A stretch of 24,757 nt of DNA. Source: Laedolimicola sp934402125 (GTDB taxonomy: Bacteria > Bacillota > Clostridia > Lachnospirales > Lachnospiraceae). Every line of letters begins with the position of its first letter. Within the stretch, counting starts at the first letter, position 1. Under the pieces are notes generated by a model. That model ran no database searches. It saw only the letters and a list, made by a program, of their open reading frames with translations, and was not told the origin of the DNA. This document shows, piece by piece, positions 13,242 to 19,601 of this stretch. Location: the NCBI RefSeq assembly GCF_052065835.1, contig NZ_JBQHTG010000008.1:1-24757 (forward strand), written 5' to 3'. A program made the translations under genes and the position numbers.

Positions 13242-13859
13242 ATGAAAGGAAATGTCACAGCGATTCAGAGAGGCTTCACCTATGAACAGGTCAGAAGCGT
13301 ATGCAGGGTGCTGGTACAGAGCGAAAAGATAAAAAATGTAGAAATTACGTTAAATACACCGGACGCCCTTGGGATTCTTTCGAAGATTGCGGAAGAATTT
13401 CAGGGGGCGTTAAATATTGGCGCCGGAACGGTGATTACCTTCCGGGATCTGAAGCAGGTATTGGAACGAGACATAAGCTTTGTTCTCTCGCCCACCGGCT
13501 ATACGAAAGAGATGATAGAATACTGTCATGAAAGAAAGGTGACGGCAATTCCGGCGGCTCTGACGCCAAGTGAGATTCTGACACAGTTTGAAAACGGCGC
13601 GGACATTGTGAAGGTATTTCCGGCCAATGAATTTTCCAAAGGGTACGCAAAGAAGGTATGCGAGCCTCTGGGAAATTATCCGCTGATGGCGGTTGGCGGA
13701 GTCAACGCGGAAACGGTAAAAGAGTATCTGGATGGCGGGTATCAGTATGTGGGAACCTGCTGGGGGCTCTTTAAAAAGCAGGATGTTCTGGAACAGAATG
13801 AAGCCGGTATGCTCCGGTCGGTCAGAGAATTTGAAGCCCATATGCAGACAGGGAACTGA
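13242..13859 (+). CDS. KDPG/KHG aldolase family protein
   Basis: A 205-aa TIM-barrel class I aldolase of the Eda family, which splits 2-keto-3-deoxy-6-phosphogluconate (or 4-hydroxy-2-ketoglutarate) into pyruvate and an aldehyde. The Schiff-base lysine is K124 in DIVKVFPA, and the proton-transfer glutamate is E34 in VEITL; GAGTV and the AVGG phosphate-region loop are present. It diverges from classic Eda: the phosphate-binding arginine after the glutamate (VTLRT) is replaced by N (VEITLNT), and the C-terminal GGSW region reads YVGTCWG, so the substrate may differ. No Entner-Doudoroff or uronate gene is nearby. I prefer ATG 13242 (GGGAG nine bases upstream); ATG 13236 in the same frame is possible. 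Confidence 0.82.
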   Translation: MKGNVTAIQRGFTYEQVRSVCRVLVQSEKIKNVEITLNTPDALGILSKIAEEFQGALNIGAGTVITFRDLKQVLERDISFVLSPTGYTKEMIEYCHERKVTAIPAALTPSEILTQFENGADIVKVFPANEFSKGYAKKVCEPLGNYPLMAVGGVNAETVKEYLDGGYQYVGTCWGLFKKQDVLEQNEAGMLRSVREFEAHMQTGN

Positions 13860-13888
13860 TGGTATAAAAGTTTCCTATAAAATGAGGA

Positions 13889-13918
13889 GTGCCCCGACGT
13901 ACCAGGTACGCCGAGGCT
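13889..13918 (+). promoter_or_regulatory. RNA hairpin covering the micro-ORF ribosome site
   Basis: GCCCCGACGTAC (13891-13902) can pair with GTACGCCGAGGC (13906-13917) around a CAG loop, with two internal mismatches. The right arm contains GAGG, the only Shine-Dalgarno-like sequence for the ATG at 13922, so the hairpin would hide it. Confidence 0.45.
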
Positions 13919-13921
13919 ATT

Positions 13922-13969
13922 ATGAAAAAATTTATCTATATGTGTAGTGAAAACTTTTTAAACGGTTAA
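13922..13969 (+). CDS. Candidate 15-codon micro-ORF
   Basis: A short frame encodes MKKFIYMCSENFLNG and ends in TAA. GAGG lies six bases before the ATG, inside the arm of a hairpin, and the stop codon lies inside the left arm of the terminator at 13965. That layout (hidden ribosome site, tiny peptide, stop in a terminator) is what a leader peptide or a small regulated peptide would look like. I do not recognise the peptide. A frame of this length can arise by chance; only conservation of the peptide or codon pattern would establish it. Confidence 0.3.
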   Translation: MKKFIYMCSENFLNG

Positions 13970-13994
13970 GGAATTCGTTCCTTAACTTGTTTTT
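13965..13994 (+). terminator. Terminator with a TTCG loop after the aldolase gene
   Basis: GTTAAGGAA (13965-13973) and TTCCTTAAC (13978-13986) form a perfect 9-bp stem closed by a TTCG tetraloop, followed by TTGTTTTT. It ends the 12156-13859 operon or the short transcript carrying the micro-ORF. Confidence 0.9.
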
Positions 13995-14000
13995 AGTATA
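13995..14000 (-). promoter_or_regulatory. Possible minus-strand -10 box next to the PhoP-like repeats
   Basis: AGTATA on the plus strand reads TATACT on the minus strand and lies nine bases from the last repeat, the usual geometry of PhoP/PhoB-activated promoters. A transcript from here would run antisense toward the aldolase gene; no minus-strand ORF begins in the next 130 bases. Confidence 0.3.
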
Positions 14001-14009
14001 GCAATGAAT

Positions 14010-14048
14010 TATGAACAAAATATGAATAAAATGTGAACTTAATGTAAA
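14010..14048 (-). promoter_or_regulatory. Four PhoP-box-like direct repeats at 11-bp spacing
   Basis: The minus strand reads TTTACA, TTCACA, TTCATA, TTCATA (plus-strand positions 14043-14048, 14032-14037, 14021-14026, 14010-14015), each separated by five bases. All four fit the TT[ACT]A[CT]A consensus of PhoP-family response regulators, and the spacing is exactly 11 bp. No phosphate uptake gene is adjacent; the nearest phosphate-related gene is the pyrophosphatase starting at 14356. Confidence 0.55.
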
Positions 14049-14100
14049 AGCGTACAAAAACCAGAAAAATCTCACGAAAAACAGGGTAAAATAAACAAAA

Positions 14101-14212
14101 AAGCCAGAAGTGCGGGAAAAATGGCTTCGGCAAAACGCAGAGAAATGATGGGAAATATATGGAAAAAATCGTGCAGTCCGCACAAAGCGGAAGAATGTCC
14201 GCGAGCAGCGGA
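14101..14212 (+). other. Structured non-coding stretch with three hairpins
   Basis: AAGCCA (14101-14106) pairs with TGGCTT (14122-14127). Farther on, two hairpins with identical stems follow each other at a 21-base period: TCCGC/GCGGA at 14177-14191 and at 14198-14212, each with a 5-base loop. This may be the 5' leader of a longer pyrophosphatase transcript or a small RNA. The remainder of 14049-14287 is A-rich with no convincing ORF. Confidence 0.35.
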
Positions 14213-14287
14213 ATTTTGGAAAAATGTCCGTGACAGAAGAAGTCAGGGATAAGAAGGAAAGTACGCGGAAAAATACAGGAATACCAC

Positions 14288-14317
14288 TTGTATACAGGCG
14301 GTGTGGAATGATAAAAT
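14288..14317 (+). promoter_or_regulatory. Promoter of the pyrophosphatase operon
   Basis: TTGTAT (14288-14293), an 18-base spacer, then TAAAAT (14312-14317), about 39 bases before the start codon. Confidence 0.55.
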
Positions 14318-14355
14318 AGAACTAACTAATAGTCTTGCAATAAAAGGGGTTAAAA

Positions 14356-16020
14356 ATGGAAAAAGACGCAACCAGACCGGTCTATATTATCGGTCATAAA
14401 AATCCGGATACGGATTCTATCTGTTCGGCGCTGGCATACGCTTACCTGAAAAACACGCTGGAGGGAGGCGGTTATATCGCAGCCCGGGCGGGACAGCTGA
14501 ATCAGGAGACCCAGTATGTCCTGAATTTCTTCCAGGCAGAGGCGCCGGTGTACGTGGCCGACGTTATGACCCAGGTGAAGGACATCGAGATACGAAAGAC
14601 AGAAGGCGTGCAGGGCAATCTGTCCCTGAAGCAGGCGTGGAACCTGATGCGCCGTATCGGGGCGGTGACACTGCCGATTACCAGGGAACGCAAGATCGAG
14701 GGACTGATTACCATCGGTGATATCGCTACCTCTTATATGGACGTACTGGACAGCAAGATCCTGGCTCAGGCCAATACCCAGTATAGGAATATCATCGACA
14801 CTCTGGAGGGCACCATTCTGGTGGGAGATCCGGAGGATTATTATAACCGGGGTAAGGTGCTGATTGCCGCAGCCAACCCGGATCTGATGGAGGATTACAT
14901 AGAGGAGGGCGACCTGGTGATTCTGGGTAACCGCTACGAATCCCAGCTCTGCGCCATTGAGATGCGGGCAGGATGCATCATTGTCTGCGAGGGAGCCAAG
15001 GTTTCCATGACCATCAAGAAGCTGGCACAGGAGCACCATTGCGTGGTAATCAGCACGCCCCACGATACCTTTACGGCGGCACGTCTGATTAACCAGAGTA
15101 TGCCGATCCGGTATTTTATGAAATCCGAGAATCTGACGATTTTTAATGTCAATGAGAAGACCGACGACATCAAGGAAATCATGGGTCAGAAGCGTTACCG
15201 TGATTTCCCGATTGTAGACAAGGACGATAATTATATCGGTATGATTTCCAGACGAAACCTGTTGAATCTGAAGCGGAAGCAGGTCATCATGGTGGATCAC
15301 AATGAGGAGACCCAGGCGGTGGACGGTCTGGATCACGCGGAGATTCTGGAGATCATCGATCATCATCGTCTGGGAACCCTGGAAACCATGTCTCCGGTAT
15401 TTTTCCGGAATCAGCCCCTGGGCTGTACCGCAACCATCATGTATCAGATGTATCAGGAGCGGGGCGTGGAGATTCCGAAAAAGATAGCGGGACTTTTGTG
15501 CGCGGCTATCATATCTGATACGCTGATGTTCCGTTCCCCCACTTGTACCGTGATTGACAAGGGGGCGGCAGAGCATCTGGCGCAGATTGCGGGCGTGGAA
15601 ATCGAGGATCTGGCTGTGGATATGTTCTCGGCAGGCAGTAATCTGGGTTCCCGTACAGCAGAGGAGATTTTCTATCAGGATTTCAAGCGCTTCAATGTGG
15701 GAAATGTGGAGTTTGGCGTAGGTCAGATCAACTCCATGAACGCAGTGGAGCTGGAGGAGATTCGCGAGAAGCTGGTTCCCTATCTGCCGGTGGCTCACCG
15801 GGAGAGCGGTCTCAATATGATTTTCTTCATGCTGACCAATATCATCAAGGAGTCTACCGAGCTTCTCTGCTACGGACCCAATTCCGATACGCTGGTCCGG
15901 GAAGCATTCCAGCTGCCTGAGGATGGCGACAGCTATGTGCTGAAGGGACTGGTATCCCGTAAGAAGCAGCTGATTCCTTCCCTGGCAGGCATGATTCAGC
16001 AGATGGAAGAAATGCGGTAA
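14356..16020 (+). CDS. ppaC: Manganese-dependent inorganic pyrophosphatase with CBS and DRTGG domains (family II)
   Basis: A cytosolic DHH-family enzyme that hydrolyses pyrophosphate to phosphate. The 554-aa protein has the metal-site motifs HKNPDTDS (14-21), DHNE (314-317) and DHH (335-337). Between the first and second motifs lies a large insertion of two CBS halves (about 60-120 and 250-310) flanking a DRTGG domain (about 125-245). Such CBS-pyrophosphatases are controlled by adenine nucleotides and, in DRTGG-containing forms, by diadenosine polyphosphates. Length matches the DRTGG-containing type, not the ~310-aa basic form. AAAAGGGG precedes the ATG. The flavin reductase gene follows after 10 bases. 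Confidence 0.92.
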   Translation: MEKDATRPVYIIGHKNPDTDSICSALAYAYLKNTLEGGGYIAARAGQLNQETQYVLNFFQAEAPVYVADVMTQVKDIEIRKTEGVQGNLSLKQAWNLMRRIGAVTLPITRERKIEGLITIGDIATSYMDVLDSKILAQANTQYRNIIDTLEGTILVGDPEDYYNRGKVLIAAANPDLMEDYIEEGDLVILGNRYESQLCAIEMRAGCIIVCEGAKVSMTIKKLAQEHHCVVISTPHDTFTAARLINQSMPIRYFMKSENLTIFNVNEKTDDIKEIMGQKRYRDFPIVDKDDNYIGMISRRNLLNLKRKQVIMVDHNEETQAVDGLDHAEILEIIDHHRLGTLETMSPVFFRNQPLGCTATIMYQMYQERGVEIPKKIAGLLCAAIISDTLMFRSPTCTVIDKGAAEHLAQIAGVEIEDLAVDMFSAGSNLGSRTAEEIFYQDFKRFNVGNVEFGVGQINSMNAVELEEIREKLVPYLPVAHRESGLNMIFFMLTNIIKESTELLCYGPNSDTLVREAFQLPEDGDSYVLKGLVSRKKQLIPSLAGMIQQMEEMR

Positions 16021-16030
16021 TTGGAATATT

Positions 16031-16654
16031 ATGGAAAATAGAACGGCACATAAAAAACAGCACTGGAGAGCAGGCAATATGCTCTACCCCCTCCCGGCAG
16101 TTATGGTAAGCTGCGCCAGGGAAGGAGAAAAACCGAATATTATTACAGTGGCCTGGGCCGGAACGGTATGTTCCGACCCTGCCATGGTATCTATTTCCGT
16201 AAGGCCGAACCGTTACTCCTACGAGATCCTGCGGGAGACAGGGGAATTTGTCATCAACCTTACCACAAAGGCCCTGGTGAAGGCCACAGATTACTGCGGC
16301 GTGCGCTCCGGCCGGGACGTGGATAAATTTGCGGAAATGCATCTGACGCCGGGAAAAGCGCAGCATTTGAAATACGCGCCCACCATCGAGGAGAGCCCGG
16401 TGAATATTGAGTGCCGGGTAACCGAGGTAAAAGAGCTGGGAACCCATCATATGTTTCTGGCAGAGGTGCTGGGCGTGACGGTGGACGAGGCTTATCTGAA
16501 CGAAAATGGGCGTTTTGAGCTGAACAGCACGGGCCTGATTGCCTACTCTCACGGAACCTATTTTACCCTGGGGCAGGAGGTTGGCACTTTCGGCTACAGC
16601 GTACGGAAGAAGCCAGCCAGGAAAAAAGTCAGCAAAGGAAAGGGCAAACGATGA
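16031..16654 (+). CDS. Flavin reductase / flavoredoxin family protein
   Basis: A 207-aa FMN-binding split-barrel protein of the flavin reductase-like family, probably a cytosolic electron carrier or FMN reductase. Family features include PLPAVMVSC near 24-32, NIITVAWAGTVCSDPAMVSISVRPNRYSYEIL (flavin-binding core), FVINL, and the C-terminal LIAYSHGTYFTLG. The last ~15 residues are a lysine- and arginine-rich tail outside the core fold. It starts 10 bases after the pyrophosphatase stop codon and overlaps the next gene by four bases (ATGA), so all three genes form one operon. The electron donor and acceptor are not predictable. Confidence 0.87.
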   Translation: MENRTAHKKQHWRAGNMLYPLPAVMVSCAREGEKPNIITVAWAGTVCSDPAMVSISVRPNRYSYEILRETGEFVINLTTKALVKATDYCGVRSGRDVDKFAEMHLTPGKAQHLKYAPTIEESPVNIECRVTEVKELGTHHMFLAEVLGVTVDEAYLNENGRFELNSTGLIAYSHGTYFTLGQEVGTFGYSVRKKPARKKVSKGKGKR

Positions 16655-17160
16655 AAAAGAACGTGGTACTGATAGGAATGCCGGGAGCCGGAAAGAGCAC
16701 CATCGGAGTCATTCTGGCGAAAATGATGGGAAAGGATTTTATTGACGCGGATCTGGTCATCCAGAAGGAGGAAGGCCTACTTCTGAAGGACATCATCAAG
16801 CGGGACGGCCCGGACGGCTTCCTGGCGGTGGAGAACCGGGTCAATGCGGGCCTGAATCCTGCCAACGCCGTCATTGCCACCGGAGGAAGCGTGGTGTACG
16901 GAGAAGAAGCCATGCGGCACCTGGGAGAAATCAGCGTGATTGTGTACCTGCGGCTTTCCTACCAGGCGGTCCGTTCAAGACTTAGAGACGTAAAGGGCCG
17001 CGGCGTGGTGCTGCGGGACGGGCAGACCCTGCATGACCTGTATCTGGAGCGGGAAGGACTGTATGAGAAATACGCGGATGTGACCATCGAAGAGGATGGA
17101 CTGAACGTGGAAGAAACCTTAGAAAAGACTTTACAAGCCCTAGAAATGTTGGTAAAATAA
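16651..17160 (+). CDS. Shikimate kinase-like protein lacking the usual substrate arginine
   Basis: A 169-aa P-loop kinase of the AroK/AroL fold, expected to phosphorylate shikimate with ATP in the chorismate pathway. Walker A is GMPGAGKST (9-17), D32/D34 are in the shikimate-binding DAD, and ATGGS (76-80) and R134 (YLEREGLY) are present. The arginine that normally follows F in the substrate site (R58 of the standard enzyme) is L58 here (DGFLAVEN), and the lid reads RGVV instead of RPLL. I recall similar clostridial proteins with the same change, so this may be a subfamily with another substrate. No other aromatic-pathway gene is nearby. ATG overlaps the preceding stop (ATGA). Confidence 0.82.
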   Translation: MKKNVVLIGMPGAGKSTIGVILAKMMGKDFIDADLVIQKEEGLLLKDIIKRDGPDGFLAVENRVNAGLNPANAVIATGGSVVYGEEAMRHLGEISVIVYLRLSYQAVRSRLRDVKGRGVVLRDGQTLHDLYLEREGLYEKYADVTIEEDGLNVEETLEKTLQALEMLVK

Positions 17161-17179
17161 AAAATATTACAAAATTATT

Positions 17180-17204
17180 ACACCTCGGAGCCGATCCGGG
17201 GTGT
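17180..17204 (+). promoter_or_regulatory. GC-rich hairpin before the M23 peptidase gene
   Basis: ACACCTCGG (17180-17188) pairs over 9 bp, with one wobble, with CCGGGGTGT (17196-17204). No T tract follows, so it is a poor terminator; it could attenuate or stabilise the downstream message. Confidence 0.4.
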
Positions 17205-17231
17205 ACTTGAGATTAAAGAAGAATCGGACGA

Positions 17232-18860
17232 ATGAAAAAAAAGAAATTATTTTGGAATAAAAAATCACAGCTGGTATTTGCGGAATCTATGATGATTACC
17301 TGCGGCTGTATGCTGCTGGGCGTTCCCCTGATCGGAAGCGGCTTCGGAAGCGGCAACAGCTATTACGAGGTTACGCTGGCGGGTAAGACCGTGGGTTCCG
17401 TCCGGAATCCCTCCGTGGTGGAAAACGCGTTTCTGCAGGCCAGAGCCCGTATCTCCCGGGAGACCGACGGACTGGTGCTGGCGGACGTGGAATATGAGCT
17501 GGATAAGGTGCCGAAGATTTTCGGCTCTACCATGGACAGCGAGACGCTGACCGACGCCTTCTACAACGAGCTGAGCCAGGTGGTGGCAAAGGCCAAGAAG
17601 AAGGCGTATCTGATGAAGATCAATGAGTTCACGGTGACGCTGGGAAGCTATCAGGACGTCATGGACGTGCTGTATGCCACCAAGGATCGGTTTGATACGG
17701 AGAATGAGTTCCAGATCAATATCGTGTCTGACGCGGCCCGGGATCTGAATGTATATACCGTAGAGGTGTCCCGGCAGAATACGGCTGAGGAGACGGCGGA
17801 AGAAATGGCCAAGCTGGGCGGTATCGCCGGCATTGGAGAGGCCTGCGCGGGCGTGGGCGAATATGATGTGAGCCAGGCGGTGGAGAGCGTCATTACCAAG
17901 ACGGTTACCGAGGAGGACGTGCAGCAGGAGAATGCGGAGGAAAAGGCGGAGACCCAGGTGGAGGGCGACGGCCTGCGTTCCGTGGATTTTGCGGAAAAGG
18001 TGGAGATTGCCGAGGCTTATGTGTCACCGGATGAGATTACGCCGACCAACGAGGCTGTGGATCTGGTGACGAAGGATACGGCCAAGAATGAGATCTATGA
18101 AGTAAAGGCAGGGGATACCCTGTCTGTGATTGCCAACAGCAACGGTCTCCGTGTAGCGGAGGTGCTGGCGCTGAACGAGGGCATGAGTGAAAATACGGTG
18201 CTTCATGAGGGCGATGAGATTATTATTACCGTACCGGAGCCGGAGCTTTCGGTAAAGACAGTGGAGGAGTCCACCTATCAGGAAGAATACGATGCAGAGG
18301 TGCAGTATATCGATAATGACGAATGGTACACCACGAAGACAGAGGTGCGCCAGGAGGCACAGGCCGGATATCATGAGGTAACGGCCATGATAACAAAGAA
18401 AAATGGCGTGGAAGAGAGCCGCGATATTATTGCGGAAACGGTTCTGCAGGAGCCGGTTCCCAAGATTGTGGAGCGCGGAACCCAGACGCCGCCGACCTAT
18501 ATTAAGCCTATTTCCGGCGGACGCTTTACCTCCGGATTCAAGAGACGGTGGGGCCGCATGCATAAGGGTGTGGACTGGGCGTGCCCGATTGGTACGGCGG
18601 TTATGGCCTCCTGCGGCGGTACAGTGGTGCAGGCCGGCTGGTTCAGCGGATACGGCAACTGTATTACCATCCGTCACCCGGACGGCAAGCAGACCCGGTA
18701 TGGCCACCTGAGCAAGATTCTGGTATCCTCCGGGCAGAAGGTAACCCAGGGACAGAAGATTGCGCTGAGCGGCAATACAGGACGAAGTACGGGACCCCAT
18801 GTACACTTTGAGATTATTATCAATGGCAGTCAGGTAAATCCGCTGCCGTATCTGAACTGA
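17232..18860 (+). CDS. Exported LysM-G5-M23 peptidoglycan endopeptidase
   Basis: A 542-aa cell-wall hydrolase predicted to cut peptide cross-links in peptidoglycan. It has an N-terminal membrane anchor or signal (about 12-37), a ~240-residue region without a familiar domain, a LysM module (about 288-332, YEVKAGDTLSVIAN...), a G5-type domain (about 340-425) and a C-terminal zinc peptidase of family M23. The zinc ligands are H444 and D448 in HKGVD and H525 in HVH, and the GYGN, YGHL and TGRSTGPHVHFE signatures are intact, so it should be active. It is likely a surface enzyme for growth or division. The terminator at 18867 follows directly. The ribosome site is weak (AAGAA). Confidence 0.92.
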   Translation: MKKKKLFWNKKSQLVFAESMMITCGCMLLGVPLIGSGFGSGNSYYEVTLAGKTVGSVRNPSVVENAFLQARARISRETDGLVLADVEYELDKVPKIFGSTMDSETLTDAFYNELSQVVAKAKKKAYLMKINEFTVTLGSYQDVMDVLYATKDRFDTENEFQINIVSDAARDLNVYTVEVSRQNTAEETAEEMAKLGGIAGIGEACAGVGEYDVSQAVESVITKTVTEEDVQQENAEEKAETQVEGDGLRSVDFAEKVEIAEAYVSPDEITPTNEAVDLVTKDTAKNEIYEVKAGDTLSVIANSNGLRVAEVLALNEGMSENTVLHEGDEIIITVPEPELSVKTVEESTYQEEYDAEVQYIDNDEWYTTKTEVRQEAQAGYHEVTAMITKKNGVEESRDIIAETVLQEPVPKIVERGTQTPPTYIKPISGGRFTSGFKRRWGRMHKGVDWACPIGTAVMASCGGTVVQAGWFSGYGNCITIRHPDGKQTRYGHLSKILVSSGQKVTQGQKIALSGNTGRSTGPHVHFEIIINGSQVNPLPYLN

Positions 18861-18866
18861 CAGAAA

Positions 18867-18901
18867 AAAACAGCCCGGAGCCAACGCTCCGGGCTGTTTT
18901 T
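18867..18901. terminator. Bidirectional terminator after the M23 peptidase gene
   Basis: CAGCCCGGAGC (18871-18881) and GCTCCGGGCTG (18886-18896) form a perfect GC-rich stem with a CAAC loop, flanked by A7 on the left and T5 on the right, so it can act in both directions between the convergent genes. Confidence 0.93.
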
Positions 18902-18939
18902 GTAGAATAGGAAATTCCGATAGAATTCCCTATTCTACA
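18901..18939. repeat. Long imperfect hairpin next to the terminator
   Basis: TGTAGAATAGG (18901-18911) pairs with CCTATTCTACA (18929-18939), then after one mismatch AATTC (18913-18917) pairs with GAATT (18923-18927) around a CGATA loop. No T tract suits either strand. It may be a dispersed intergenic repeat. Confidence 0.5.
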
Positions 18940-18949
18940 AAAGAAAGAT

Positions 18950-18987
18950 GCGCACTCGGCGCAAGAATGTGCCAAGGGCACATTCTT
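18950..18987. repeat. Two further adjacent hairpins
   Basis: GCGC/GCGC (about 18950-18962) is followed immediately by AAGAATGTGCC (18963-18973) and GGCACATTCTT (18977-18987), a perfect 11-bp stem with an AAG loop. Together with the stems at 18867 and 18901 this gives four hairpins in 120 bases. Confidence 0.5.
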
Positions 18988-18994
18988 ATACCAC

Positions 18995-19399
18995 TTATAC
19001 CACCGAAAATCCTTTATTTTTCAGGCAGACCTCAACCTCGGCTGTATCCTGGGTCTGGAATACCAGGACGGGTTTGCCGGACGCGCGGTTGAAGGACAGG
19101 TAGATGTAGTTGATATTGATGTTGCTTTCGGACAGGGCCTTCAGAAGCTTATTGAGGTTACCTACCTCGTCTTCCACCTCCACGCCGATGACGGAGGTCA
19201 GCTTGCACAGGTAACCCACAGCCTCCAGGGCTTCCATAGCCTTCTTTGGATCGGAAACAACCATGCGGTTAATGCCGTATTCAGCGCCGTCATTGGTGCA
19301 GGAGCCCCAGATATTGATATTTTCCTGGACCAGCACTTCTGTGATATTCTGCATGGTGCCCCTCTTATTCTCGGCATAGATCGATAACTGCTGTAACAT
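18995..19399 (-). CDS. Tandem ACT-domain protein
   Basis: A 134-aa protein made of two ACT domains, the small beta-alpha-beta-beta-alpha-beta fold that binds amino acids or similar ligands. The first runs from about 1 to 66 (LSIYAENKRGTMQNITEVL...), the second from about 69 to 134 (SVIGVEVEDEVGNLNKLLKAL...NINYIYLSF). There is no catalytic domain, so it is probably a ligand-sensing regulatory protein (COG4747-like). AGAGGAG at good distance supports the ATG at 19399. It is a single-gene unit, convergent with the M23 gene and divergent from the methyltransferase gene. Confidence 0.88.
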   Translation of the reverse strand: MLQQLSIYAENKRGTMQNITEVLVQENINIWGSCTNDGAEYGINRMVVSDPKKAMEALEAVGYLCKLTSVIGVEVEDEVGNLNKLLKALSESNININYIYLSFNRASGKPVLVFQTQDTAEVEVCLKNKGFSVV

Positions 19400-19482
19400 A
19401 ATAAAACTCCTCTCTTCAAAAAAATATAGATTCAGGAAACATTCCCTGGAACTTTAGAACTTTGCAGTGCGAAACTAATCCC

Positions 19483-19511
19483 ATCATAACACAGGCCGCC
19501 GTATTTTACAA
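19483..19511 (-). promoter_or_regulatory. Promoter of the ACT-domain gene
   Basis: On the minus strand, TTGTAA (19511-19506), a 17-base spacer and TATGAT (19488-19483). The leader is about 75 bases. Confidence 0.6.
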
Positions 19512-19531
19512 TGGTATTTAAAAATAGATTG

Positions 19532-19540
19532 TGCTATACT
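19532..19540 (+). promoter_or_regulatory. Extended -10 promoter of the methyltransferase gene
   Basis: TGCTATACT is a TGn-extended -10 (TATACT at 19535-19540). No good -35 is present at the standard distance. The start codon is about 62 bases downstream. Confidence 0.45.
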
Positions 19541-19601
19541 GGTTACAATTTAAGGAACTGATCATATAGAAATGGAACAAGTGATAAAATAAGTATAGCA
19601 T

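Noticed and set aside
13932..14183. 83-codon minus-strand frame under the PhoP-like repeats
   Set aside because: Very Phe- and His-rich from A-rich plus-strand sequence, no ribosome site, and its start lies upstream of the predicted minus-strand transcription start.
14350..16077. 575-codon frame on the minus strand opposite the pyrophosphatase gene
   Set aside because: Long but rich in His, Leu and Gln in a random-looking way; the plus strand carries all metal-site motifs of a family II pyrophosphatase. It is a shadow frame caused by codon bias.
17161..17231. A c-di-AMP (ydaO-type) riboswitch before the LysM/M23 peptidase gene
   Set aside because: Such riboswitches often precede cell-wall hydrolases, but this gap is only 71 bases with a single 9-bp hairpin, too short for that fold.
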